The notes beneath the pieces were generated by a model. It did no database searches. It saw only the letters and a program-made list of their open reading frames with translations, and was not told the DNA's origin. A DNA stretch of 52,398 nucleotides from UBA5070 sp035604215 (lineage in GTDB: Bacteria; Fibrobacterota; Fibrobacteria; UBA5070), in NCBI GenBank assembly GCA_035604215.1, contig DATNIW010000153.1, forward strand, positions 1 through 52,398. Reading direction: 5' to 3'. The translations under genes were made by a program, and so were the position numbers. Positions 33,180-40,631 of this stretch are shown here, one piece after another (the first letter of the stretch is position 1; each line of letters starts with the position of its first letter).

Positions 33180-33908
33180 ATGCGCTACGGGATCTATTCC
33201 GACATCCACGGGAACCTCGAAGCGCTCCAGGCCGTGCTGGAGTCCATGAAGGCCCTGGGCGTGGAGCGACGCATCTGCCTGGGCGACCTGGTCGGCTACT
33301 GCGCGAACCCCAACGAATGCGTGGACATCATCCGGGAGAGGTCGGATCTCGTCATCCTGGGGAACCACGACAGCGTGGCGCTGGGCCGCGAGTCCAGCGA
33401 GAACTTCAACTTCTACGCGCGACGCGCCATCGAATGGACGCGGGAGAACCTCTCGAAGGAGTCGGTGGACTTCCTCCAGAAGCTCAGCTACATCGAGGTG
33501 GAGGAGGAGCTTTGCTTCGTGCACGCCTCCCCGCGGAGCCCCGCCGATTGGTACTACGTGACCAGCCTCGACGACGCCGTGGACGCCTTCAGCTTCTTCC
33601 GCCAGCGCATCTGCTTCGTGGGGCACACCCACTGGCCGGTGATCGTGGTGATGGAAGGGGAACAGTCGTTCCGCATCTGCGACACCCTGAGCTACACCCT
33701 GGAGAAGGGGCAGCGCATGCTCGTGAACGTGGGTTCGGTGGGCCAACCCCGGGACCGCAACCCCTGCGCGTCCTGGACCGTCTGCGACAGCGAAGCTCTC
33801 TCCGTGGAGATCGTCCGGGTGCCCTACGACATCGGCAAGGCCCAGAAGAAGATGCGCGACAACGATTTCGCGGACTTCCTGGTGCACCGGCTCTCCGAAG
33901 GAAAGTGA
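33180..33908 (+). CDS. Metallophosphoesterase
   Basis: A 242-residue calcineurin-like phosphoesterase with all metal motifs: YSDIHGN (DxH), LGDLVGY (GDxxGY), LGNHD (GNHD), FVHASPR and FVGHTHWP (GHTH). The family includes YfcE-like phosphodiesterases and symmetrical Ap4A hydrolases; the natural substrate is not readable. ATG 33180 follows GGGGGAGC. The stop TGA overlaps the GTG start of the Nudix-HAD gene (GTGA). Confidence 0.9.
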   Translation: MRYGIYSDIHGNLEALQAVLESMKALGVERRICLGDLVGYCANPNECVDIIRERSDLVILGNHDSVALGRESSENFNFYARRAIEWTRENLSKESVDFLQKLSYIEVEEELCFVHASPRSPADWYYVTSLDDAVDAFSFFRQRICFVGHTHWPVIVVMEGEQSFRICDTLSYTLEKGQRMLVNVGSVGQPRDRNPCASWTVCDSEALSVEIVRVPYDIGKAQKKMRDNDFADFLVHRLSEGK

Positions 33909-35107
33909 CCTCTCCCGCGGCCTCCGTGGCCCTCCTCCTGGACCTTTCCGACGCCAAGCCGCATGTGCTCCTGGGAAGACGTCGCACGCGAGCGGGCGAT
34001 CCCTGGAGCGGCCATCTGGCTCTCCCGGGGGGCAAGGCCGACGCTTCCGACGGGGACGCGATGGACACCGCCGTCCGCGAGTGCGCCGAGGAGGCGGGCA
34101 TCCGGTTGGAGCGATCCATGGTCTGGGGAGGTCTTCCGCCCGTCGTGGCCGGTCGCGTCACCGGCCGTCACACCGTGGTTTCGCCCTTCGTCGCGGTTCT
34201 GGACGGGCGCTTCGATCCGGCCCAAGGGGGATTTCGCAGGGACCGGGGAACGGATGGGGAGATCGAGGTTTGGATGGGCTTCGCGTTGGAGGATCTGGAT
34301 CGACCCGAGTTGCGGACCACGATCCAGGCTCCGGACGGCAGCGCGCAGGAAGGAGTGCGGACGGAGCTGGGGACTCTCTGGGGCATGACGCTGCGACTCC
34401 TGGAGCGGGTCTGGCAGGCTCCCCTCGTGCCCGGGATCTCCCGACTGTGGCTGGATTTCGACGGTACGCTCTATCCCGCGTCGCACCCGCTTTCCGACGC
34501 GGTGGACCGTCGGATCACCGAGTGGATCTCGCGGGAGCGGGGGGTCGCGCCGGAGGCGGCGGACCTGGTGCGGATGGACCTGTACCGGCGTCACGGAAAC
34601 ACCCTGCGCGGCATGATGGGCGAGTCCGACATGGATCCGGGGCGCTACCTGGACTTCGTGTTCGACCTGCCGGATTCCGTCTTTCCCGGGTCCGATCCCG
34701 ATCTGGACCTGGCGCTCTCGCGTCTGGACCTCCCCGCGAGGGTCTTCACCAACGCCCGAGCCGACTACGTCCGCCGCGGCCTGGAAAGATTGGGGATCTC
34801 GGGTCGGATCCGCGGGATCCACGACATCGAATCCTTCCGCTGGCGCTCCAAGCCGGACCCGTCGGTCTACAGCGAACTCCTGCGCCAGGAGGGAACCGAT
34901 CCCGCCGCCATCCTCTTCGCGGACGACCGGGCCGAGAACCTCGCTCCCGCGCGCGCGCTGGGCATCCGATGCGTCTGGGTGGACGAGGACGAGCGCGGCG
35001 ATTGGACCGATCGCGACGGCCGCCCCTGGGACGGCCTTCCCTGGCAGTGGAAGGTCCGGAACGCCGGTCGCCTGCCCGCCCTGCTTTTGCCGCGGCTGGG
35101 GACTTGA
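33905..35107 (+). CDS. Nudix hydrolase - HAD phosphatase fusion
   Basis: A 400-residue protein with two enzyme domains in one uninterrupted frame. Residues 1-170 form a Nudix domain whose box (LPGGKADASDGDAMDTAVRE, then CAEEAGI) follows the CoA-pyrophosphatase (NudL) pattern. Residues about 180-395 form a HAD-IA phosphatase: nucleophile motif LWLDFDGTLYP, threonine motif RVFTNA, Lys in RSKPDPSVY and acidic pair FADDRAEN, resembling pyrimidine 5'-nucleotidases. The pair could hydrolyse a nucleoside diphosphate derivative and then dephosphorylate the product. Start GTG 33905 has GAAGGA just upstream. Single-chain fusion of these two is unusual in my experience. Confidence 0.85.
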   Translation: MTSPAASVALLLDLSDAKPHVLLGRRRTRAGDPWSGHLALPGGKADASDGDAMDTAVRECAEEAGIRLERSMVWGGLPPVVAGRVTGRHTVVSPFVAVLDGRFDPAQGGFRRDRGTDGEIEVWMGFALEDLDRPELRTTIQAPDGSAQEGVRTELGTLWGMTLRLLERVWQAPLVPGISRLWLDFDGTLYPASHPLSDAVDRRITEWISRERGVAPEAADLVRMDLYRRHGNTLRGMMGESDMDPGRYLDFVFDLPDSVFPGSDPDLDLALSRLDLPARVFTNARADYVRRGLERLGISGRIRGIHDIESFRWRSKPDPSVYSELLRQEGTDPAAILFADDRAENLAPARALGIRCVWVDEDERGDWTDRDGRPWDGLPWQWKVRNAGRLPALLLPRLGT

Positions 35108-36138
35108 AGATCCTCCTTTCCGCCGGGGAGGTCTCCGGAGATCGGATCGGGGCCGCGCTCGCCACCGCCATCGCGCGGCTGGATCCCGCCGCGGAACTGG
35201 CGGGCTGCGCGGGCCGGTCCATGGTTTCCGCGAAGGTGCGACCCCTGGCCGATCCCGCGGTGTTCTCGCATTCGGGCTGGGAATCCGTCCTCGCTCGCGC
35301 GCCGCGTCTGTTGTGGAGCGCCTGGAGGTATCTGGCCCGCGCCGCGGCCTTCGCTCCGGATCTGGTGGTTGCCGTGGACGCCCCCGGCCTCCATACCCCT
35401 CTCCTGAACGGATTCCGTCGCCGGGGCGTGCGATGCGCCTGGGTGGCGCCCCCGCAGCTCTGGGCCTGGCGGGATCGGAACCCGCCCGTCCTGCGCGGAC
35501 TGCGCGTGCATCCGATGCACGAATTCGAGGTCGGTTCCCTGCATCGCGCCGGAGCCGATCCCGTCTGGCTTGGATATGCCGGACCCCGCGCCGCCCGTGC
35601 GGAGGGATTCCGCGATCTCCTGGTTCTTCTTCCCGGCAGCCGGGAGGCGTGGCGGCGAAGGCACGCGGGCCTGTTCCTGGAAGCCGCGCGGATCGCGGAC
35701 ACGGGGTTGGAAGCCGTCTTCGTCCATCCGGAGCCTTCATCCGCTCGGGAACGCGGTCTCCCTTGCCTGAGTCCGGAGGTGGCCCTGCCCCGCGCCGCGC
35801 TGGCCTTGACGCTTCCCGGCACGGCCACGCTGGAAATCGCCTTGCAGGAAGTGCCCGCGGTGGTGGCGGCGCGTCCCGGACGCCTGGACGCGTGGTTGGC
35901 CTCCCGGAGATTGTCCGACGGGCCCTTCGCCCTTCCCAACCGCATCCTGGGCCGCCAGGTCTATCCGGAACTTCTCGGACCGGATGTGGTGGTGATGGAC
36001 GTCGCGCGGGCGCTGCGATCCGCCCACGAACGCGGTGCCCGGGATACGGAACTCGCCGGTTTCCGGGAGAGGTTGGGTTCCGAGGACGCCTGCGAGCGGA
36101 TCGCCCGGTCCTTGGGAGTTTGCGACCGCGTCCGATAG
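35104..36138 (+). CDS. lpxB: Lipid-A-disaccharide synthase
   Basis: A 344-residue GT19 glycosyltransferase. The N-terminal ILLSAGEVSGDRIGAALATAI matches the family AGE-SGD signature. VAVDAPGLHTPL, WVAPPQLWAWR and LVLLPGSREAW follow; the last is the UDP-binding region. TLPGTATLEIALQEVPAVV is the C-terminal signature. It joins UDP-2,3-diacylglucosamine and lipid X at the inner membrane. The start is TTG 35104, overlapping the TGA of the preceding gene. Slightly shorter than E. coli LpxB (382). No other lpx gene is in the window; its presence shows the organism makes lipid A. Confidence 0.88.
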   Translation: MKILLSAGEVSGDRIGAALATAIARLDPAAELAGCAGRSMVSAKVRPLADPAVFSHSGWESVLARAPRLLWSAWRYLARAAAFAPDLVVAVDAPGLHTPLLNGFRRRGVRCAWVAPPQLWAWRDRNPPVLRGLRVHPMHEFEVGSLHRAGADPVWLGYAGPRAARAEGFRDLLVLLPGSREAWRRRHAGLFLEAARIADTGLEAVFVHPEPSSARERGLPCLSPEVALPRAALALTLPGTATLEIALQEVPAVVAARPGRLDAWLASRRLSDGPFALPNRILGRQVYPELLGPDVVVMDVARALRSAHERGARDTELAGFRERLGSEDACERIARSLGVCDRVR

Positions 36139-36179
36139 TGGTTGATCGTTCCCCCGCGCTATGGGAAGATCGGTGGGCA

Positions 36180-37805
36180 ATGTCGGACCCATCCCAGGGC
36201 TTCGGTTTCATCCGGTCGTTCCTCCGGTGGCGCAACCATCCGGACGGGGCCCAGGTGGAAATCGTGCCGGACGCGCCAGAAATCGACGAACAGGACATGT
36301 TCCGGGCCTTCGCCGGGGCGGGGATCGTCAACGCGAACACCGCGACCATCTGCAACCTGGTCCGCCAGAAGGCGACCGGATGGCAGAGGGTGGGCAGGCC
36401 GTTCGAGTTCCGCGACGCCACGGTGTCGCCGGTGCTGGAGGTCCGCAAGACCGAACTCGTGGCCTCCGTCCGCATCGATCCCCCGATGGCGCTGGAACAA
36501 GGGCGCGACATCCCTCCCGAGGAGATCCGGGCTCTCCTGGCCAATGCCGGGGTCAGCCACGGTGTCGATTCCGACCTGGTCCGGATGCTGATCCAGCCTG
36601 GATGTCCGGCGGGATGGTACGACATCGCCGCCGGAGAGCCTCCCGTGAACGGAACCGACACGGTGATCGAATGCCGCGTGCGGATGGACCAGGGCCTGCC
36701 CGTTCCCCACGAGGACGGGTCCATCGATTTCCGCGACCGGGGAGATCTGCCGGAAATCGCCGAGGGGGCCGCCGTCTACGTCCGCATCCCCGGACAGGCG
36801 GCCAAGGACGGGATCGACCTGGCCGGTCGACCGATCCCCGCGGTCAAGGGGCTGGACGCCAAGTTGGTTCCCGGCCCGAACATGCGCCTTCGCGACGGGG
36901 ACCCCGATGTCGTGGAGGCCGCCTGCGACGGGTACCTCCTGCTCGGCAGGGACGGGAAGATCCAGGTGGGGAAGGTGTTCGAGGTCAAGGGCGACCTGGA
37001 CCTTTCGGTGGGGAACATCAAGTACCACGGACCGGTCCAGATCGGGGGCAACGTGCCCGCGGGTTTCCGGATCAACGCCGGCGGGGACATCGTGATCCAC
37101 GGCACCACCGAGGGCTCCGACATCCGCAGCACCGGAGGTTCGGTGCAGATCCATGGAGGCGTGTTCGGAGGTCGGATCGAAGCGGCGGGGGACATCGCCG
37201 TCGCCTTCGCCCACGAAGCCACGCTGCTCGCCGGAGGGGACCTCCGGGGCGGGAAGTACCTCCAGCACTGCAACGCGCGCTGCACCACGTTGAAATTCGC
37301 GAACGGCGGGATGTTCGTGGGCGGACAGGTCCTGGCCTCCAGGGAGATCGAATGCGACGTCCTGGGAACCGACGCGGGCTCGGCCACCATCGTGCAGTTG
37401 TCCGACCCCGACGAGGAGGCCGCCCGGTCGGACCTGGAACGGGTCAACACCGAGGAGAAGAAGATCGTGCCGCTGCGCGACCTGCTGGAACAGAAGGTCG
37501 TGGTCCTCAAGACCCGCTTGTCGGGCGGGGGACAGCTCCTGGGTCGCGCCCGGGAGGACGCCGAGGAACTCCTGCGCCAGTACACCGCGGTGACGGAGAA
37601 AGTCCACGAGTTGGAGCGCCGCCGGGCGCACGACCAGGAGATCCTGGCCGCCGAACGGACCCGGAGCGGCTTCATCTCCGTGCGCCGCAAGATCCACTCC
37701 GGGGTCGAGGTGCATATCTTTGGGCGACGCTTCGATGCCCAGTCGTGCAGTCCACCCGTTCGGTTGGTGGCCCGCGAGAAGGAAGTCGAAGTCGCCAAGA
37801 TCTGA
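36180..37805 (+). CDS. FapA-like DUF342 protein
   Basis: A 541-residue protein. A helical N-terminal part (about 20-180) with AVYVRIPGQAAKDGIDLAGRPIPAVKG precedes a polymer-like beta-helix of repeated strands (GDLDLSVGNIKYHGPVQIGGNV, GGDIVIHGTTEGSDIRSTGGSVQIHGGVFGG) and a coiled-coil C-terminus (LERRRAHDQEILAAERTR). This matches the FapA / DUF342 family, polarly localised regulators in some bacteria (Vibrio FapA affects EIIA-Glc and flagella). No motility gene is in the window. It follows lpxB by 41 bases. Confidence 0.85.
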   Translation: MSDPSQGFGFIRSFLRWRNHPDGAQVEIVPDAPEIDEQDMFRAFAGAGIVNANTATICNLVRQKATGWQRVGRPFEFRDATVSPVLEVRKTELVASVRIDPPMALEQGRDIPPEEIRALLANAGVSHGVDSDLVRMLIQPGCPAGWYDIAAGEPPVNGTDTVIECRVRMDQGLPVPHEDGSIDFRDRGDLPEIAEGAAVYVRIPGQAAKDGIDLAGRPIPAVKGLDAKLVPGPNMRLRDGDPDVVEAACDGYLLLGRDGKIQVGKVFEVKGDLDLSVGNIKYHGPVQIGGNVPAGFRINAGGDIVIHGTTEGSDIRSTGGSVQIHGGVFGGRIEAAGDIAVAFAHEATLLAGGDLRGGKYLQHCNARCTTLKFANGGMFVGGQVLASREIECDVLGTDAGSATIVQLSDPDEEAARSDLERVNTEEKKIVPLRDLLEQKVVVLKTRLSGGGQLLGRAREDAEELLRQYTAVTEKVHELERRRAHDQEILAAERTRSGFISVRRKIHSGVEVHIFGRRFDAQSCSPPVRLVAREKEVEVAKI

Positions 37806-37817
37806 ATCCAGGAGACC

Positions 37818-38714
37818 GTGATCGAATCCGTCCTGACACCGGAGCCCCTGACCGTCGAGGTCATCACGCGCCTGGTCCGCGGGCTGGAACACCTCGCCCC
37901 CTGGGGCTTGCGCAAGGCGGTCGAGCGCGACCGCAAGTCGGATGACGCCACCCGACCCCCTCGTGCTCGGGCCGACCGCGAGACCTTCCGGTTCTTCGAG
38001 CTGGAAGACGACCAGCCCGCGCGCCTGGAAGACCTTGTGCCCGGCCGGGAAGTCGCGACACCCCTGGGCCCGGTTTGGCTCTCCCTGCGGCCCCTGGACA
38101 CCTTCTGGCAGCCGTTGCCGGAATTCCCAGAACCGGACCCCACCCGGATCTGGTTCGACATCGAGACGCAGGGTGGGAGAGGGAATCCCGGGTTCCTGTT
38201 CGGTGCCGCCTACTTCGACGAGGGGCGCTGGTGGCTGTGGCAGGCGCTGGCGCGAGACCCCTCCGAGGAACCGGCGCTGCTCCACCTGATCACGGAACTC
38301 CTCCAGCAGCGCCCGCGACTGGTCAGCTACTCGGGCTCCAAGAACGACTGGCCCTTCCTGGCGTCGCGGTGGAGCCACCACAACCTGCCCATCCCCACGC
38401 ACGCCGACCACCTGGACCTCTTCGATCCCGCCCAGACCCTCTACCGGGGCGTGCTCCCGTCGTGCCGCCTGCTGACCCTGGAAAACCACCTCTGCAACCG
38501 CTGGCGCGAAGCCGACCTTCCCTCGGGCTTCATCCCCATCGCCTACCTGAAGTGGCTGGACGATGGCGACGGTCGCCTGATGGCCCAGGTCCTCCAGCAC
38601 AACGCGCTGGACGTGGTGTGCCTGTTGGAGCTGGAGCCCTACCTGACGGTGGAGGCGTGCCCCTTGCCGTTGCGGGCGGTGCCGGTGGTTCCGCCGACGG
38701 CGCATTCGGCGTAG
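37818..38714 (+). CDS. YprB-like RNase H-fold 3'-5' exonuclease
   Basis: A 298-residue protein with a DEDD exonuclease-like domain in the C-terminal two-thirds: RIWFDIETQG (first Asp/Glu pair), LVSYSGSKNDWPFLASR (third acidic site) and QHNALDVVCLLEL (final Asp). This is the RNase_H_2/YprB pattern. The N-terminal 110 residues are charged and Pro-rich. It probably trims DNA or RNA, but no substrate is known. It starts at GTG 37818, 12 bases after the FapA-like gene, and closes the long plus-strand run. Confidence 0.8.
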   Translation: MIESVLTPEPLTVEVITRLVRGLEHLAPWGLRKAVERDRKSDDATRPPRARADRETFRFFELEDDQPARLEDLVPGREVATPLGPVWLSLRPLDTFWQPLPEFPEPDPTRIWFDIETQGGRGNPGFLFGAAYFDEGRWWLWQALARDPSEEPALLHLITELLQQRPRLVSYSGSKNDWPFLASRWSHHNLPIPTHADHLDLFDPAQTLYRGVLPSCRLLTLENHLCNRWREADLPSGFIPIAYLKWLDDGDGRLMAQVLQHNALDVVCLLELEPYLTVEACPLPLRAVPVVPPTAHSA

Positions 38715-38725
38715 GGTTCATTTTT

Positions 38726-38818
38726 GCGCCTTGCGGCGCGGCGTTGCACAGGGGCCGCGGAAGGCCCCTGTAAAGCGCCGGGCGCAGCCCATAAAAAATC
38801 CGCCGCCGGCCGCAGGCC
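38726..38818. repeat. Cluster of GC-rich hairpins between convergent genes
   Basis: Four inverted repeats in about 90 bases: GCGCC-TTGC-GGCGC (38726-38739), CAGGGGCC-GCGGAA-GGCCCCTG (38749-38770), GCGCC-G-GGCGC (38775-38785) and GGCC-GCA-GGCC (38808-38818). A run of six A (38793-38798) gives a T-tract on the minus strand, so part may terminate the minus-strand membrane protein gene; for the plus-strand run there is no T-tract. It may also be an extragenic palindromic repeat element. Confidence 0.55.
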
Positions 38819-38840
38819 AATCAAAAAGCCAAGCGCAGCC

Positions 38841-39458
38841 CTACTCCCGACCCCTCTGGTCCAACCACCTCTCGAAATCGCCCTTCCCCTTCTCCCGCCA
38901 ATAGCTCTCGAAGTGGCGCCAGTTGCGGTGGCTCCCGTGCGGCGCGGCGTCTTCGGCCCGATCTTTCCAGCGGCGGCCCTCTTCCCGCATCTGGTGTCCG
39001 AACCGGTGCATGCCGCGGCGGAATGCCCGCCATTCGTCCTTGTGCATGCGGCCGTGTTCTTCCAGGTGGTCTTCCCAGTCGCCGCTTTTCCAACTGTGGA
39101 GGCCGGTCTTCCAGTGGTGGCCGGCACCGAACAGGAACTGCAGCAGCCCCACCAACGCTCCGGCCTGCCACCAGGTCACCGCGGGCAGGTGGAAGAGAGG
39201 CGGACCCACCTGGTTCCACATCCACTGTCCCAGCCAGCCAAGGACCACGGCCAGCACCGCGGTCCAGACCAGGAACCCGATCAGGCGCAGCCCAAACAGG
39301 ATGCGTGCCAGGGCCACCAGCGCGACGCCCTGGGTGTAGTCGATGCGGGGCAGGTGGAAGAGGTCGGGGACCACGGCGTTCCACAGCCAATGGACGGGCC
39401 ACCCCAGGAGGATGGCGTAGACGGCGGTCAGGAGGGTGAAGAGCAGGAGTCTGAACAT
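38841..39458 (-). CDS. Membrane protein with duplicated helix-VP/PPLFHLP module
   Basis: A 205-residue protein with an N-terminal hydrophobic helix and two homologous units: GWPVHWLWNAVVPDLFHLPRIDYTQGVALVAL and GWLGQWMWNQVGPPLFHLPAVTWWQAGALVGL. Each is a hydrophobic turn ending before a further helix (ILFG / FLFG). The C-terminal 85 residues are highly charged and His/Arg/Trp-rich (HHWKTGLHSWKSGDW, MHRFGHQMREEGRRWKD) and cytoplasmic or metal-binding in appearance. Single-unit relatives (PDLFGLP-type) are common in Bacteroidota beside ECF sigma genes. It lies 16 bases after the sigma factor stop and has GGAG before ATG 39458; it could regulate that sigma factor. Confidence 0.7.
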   Translation of the reverse strand: MFRLLLFTLLTAVYAILLGWPVHWLWNAVVPDLFHLPRIDYTQGVALVALARILFGLRLIGFLVWTAVLAVVLGWLGQWMWNQVGPPLFHLPAVTWWQAGALVGLLQFLFGAGHHWKTGLHSWKSGDWEDHLEEHGRMHKDEWRAFRRGMHRFGHQMREEGRRWKDRAEDAAPHGSHRNWRHFESYWREKGKGDFERWLDQRGRE

Positions 39459-39474
39459 GGTTTTCTCCAGGGTT

Positions 39475-40011
39475 TCAATCGTTGTATTCGGCGAGGACCA
39501 CGGCCAGCCGCCGCAGGGCGCGCGACTTCCGAGACAGAAGGGTTCCGATGGGGACCTGCCACAGTTCGGACAATTCCCGGAAGGTGCGGCCTTCGAACTC
39601 CGTGGCCACCACGATCTCGCGGGAGGCGTCGTCCAGGGTGCCAAGCGCGTGGTGCAGAGCGTTGGACAATTCCTGGCGGTGGATGGAGTCCGGCGGGAGT
39701 TCGCCGGGGGAGGGAAGGATGTCGGCCAGGACGAGCCCGTCCGTGTCGGCCACGGGCGACTCCAGGGACACCAGGGGTTTGCGCCGCCGCATCCGGTCGA
39801 TCACCCGGTGTCGCAGGGCGGTGTAGACGTAGGCGGAGAGGTTGTCGATGGGCAGATCCCCGTCCGATTCGAACAGGGTGGCGTAGACCTCGTGGACGAT
39901 GTCCTCGCCTTCCCGATCGGCGGAGTCCGCCAATCGGCGCCGCACCCACTGGGCCAGCCGTTTCCATTCTCGCCCGAAGTGGACCGCGAGTTCGGTCCTG
40001 GTCACCGGCAT
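39475..40011 (-). CDS. ECF-type RNA polymerase sigma factor
   Basis: A 178-residue sigma-70 family protein of ECF type. Region 2 has EDIVHEVYATLFE and AYVYTALRHRVIDRMRRRK (core-binding and -10 contacts). Region 4 has LHHALGTLDDASREIVVATEFEGRTFRELSELWQVPIGTLLSRKSRALRRL (helix-turn-helix). A long acidic linker separates them. No zinc anti-sigma (ZAS) gene is adjacent; the membrane protein 16 bases downstream is the best candidate partner. ATG 40011 or the TTG at 40017 could be the start; neither has a good ribosome-binding site. Confidence 0.88.
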   Translation of the reverse strand: MPVTRTELAVHFGREWKRLAQWVRRRLADSADREGEDIVHEVYATLFESDGDLPIDNLSAYVYTALRHRVIDRMRRRKPLVSLESPVADTDGLVLADILPSPGELPPDSIHRQELSNALHHALGTLDDASREIVVATEFEGRTFRELSELWQVPIGTLLSRKSRALRRLAVVLAEYND

Positions 40012-40078
40012 CGCCAAAATGACGCTTCAGGAACCGCCGTATTGCAGGCTTTTTCGCCTGGCGCGACCGAAAGGGGCC

Positions 40079-40618
40079 TCAGCACTCCACGGCCAGCATC
40101 TTCTCCAGCTTGGCTTTCACGGAATCGGTCGGGATGCGCATCCGGAACCATGCGTCCACCGCCAGCAGGATCGCCATGCCCGACGCGAAGATCCATCCCG
40201 GGTTGAAGATCAGGGCGATCACGCCCACCAGGAGGAGCACCGTGGCCAGGTTGAACAGGCCCGCGGGGGAGGGGACGATGGTGACGTCCAGCAGAGGCCC
40301 TCTGGCCTTGGCGGACAGGAGCCAGCGCACGCGCCTCCAGCCCGTGGTCAGCTCGAAGACGGGGAGTTTTCCGGCACCCTTGTCCGTGGCTTCCAAGCGC
40401 ACCAGCAGGGTGGACAGGGTGGACGCCGTCTTCAGCGTGGGGGTGGTGGCGGGCAGGTCTTCCGCCTTGCCCTTGACCTCCAGGGTTTCCACCCCGAAGA
40501 GCTTGGGCTTCTCTCCCCTGGAAAGGGCGTGGATGGTGGAACGCAGGACCCGTTGCCGGAGAGCGCGGAGGGCGACCATGGCGCTCCCCAGAAGGATGAT
40601 GGGCAGATGCTGGAACAT
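40079..40618 (-). CDS. Conserved membrane protein, unknown function
   Basis: A 179-residue protein with a hydrophobic N-terminal helix (LPIILLGSAMVAL) and a C-terminal pair of helices (GLFNLATVLLLVGVIALIFNPGWIFASGMAILLAVDAWF). The middle part (about 30-120) is soluble, rich in Lys/Thr and beta-like. No recognised domain. It starts 13 bases after the antiporter stop, so the two are probably co-expressed; a role as accessory subunit is only a guess. Confidence 0.65.
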   Translation of the reverse strand: MFQHLPIILLGSAMVALRALRQRVLRSTIHALSRGEKPKLFGVETLEVKGKAEDLPATTPTLKTASTLSTLLVRLEATDKGAGKLPVFELTTGWRRVRWLLSAKARGPLLDVTIVPSPAGLFNLATVLLLVGVIALIFNPGWIFASGMAILLAVDAWFRMRIPTDSVKAKLEKMLAVEC

Positions 40619-40631
40619 TTGGCGATGGACC

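Noticed and set aside
36180..37805. Repeat-rich GGDI/GGSVQIHGG sequence as a mobile or tandem DNA repeat
   Set aside because: The periodicity is protein-level beta-helix repetition of the DUF342 fold; the DNA copies are not near-identical.
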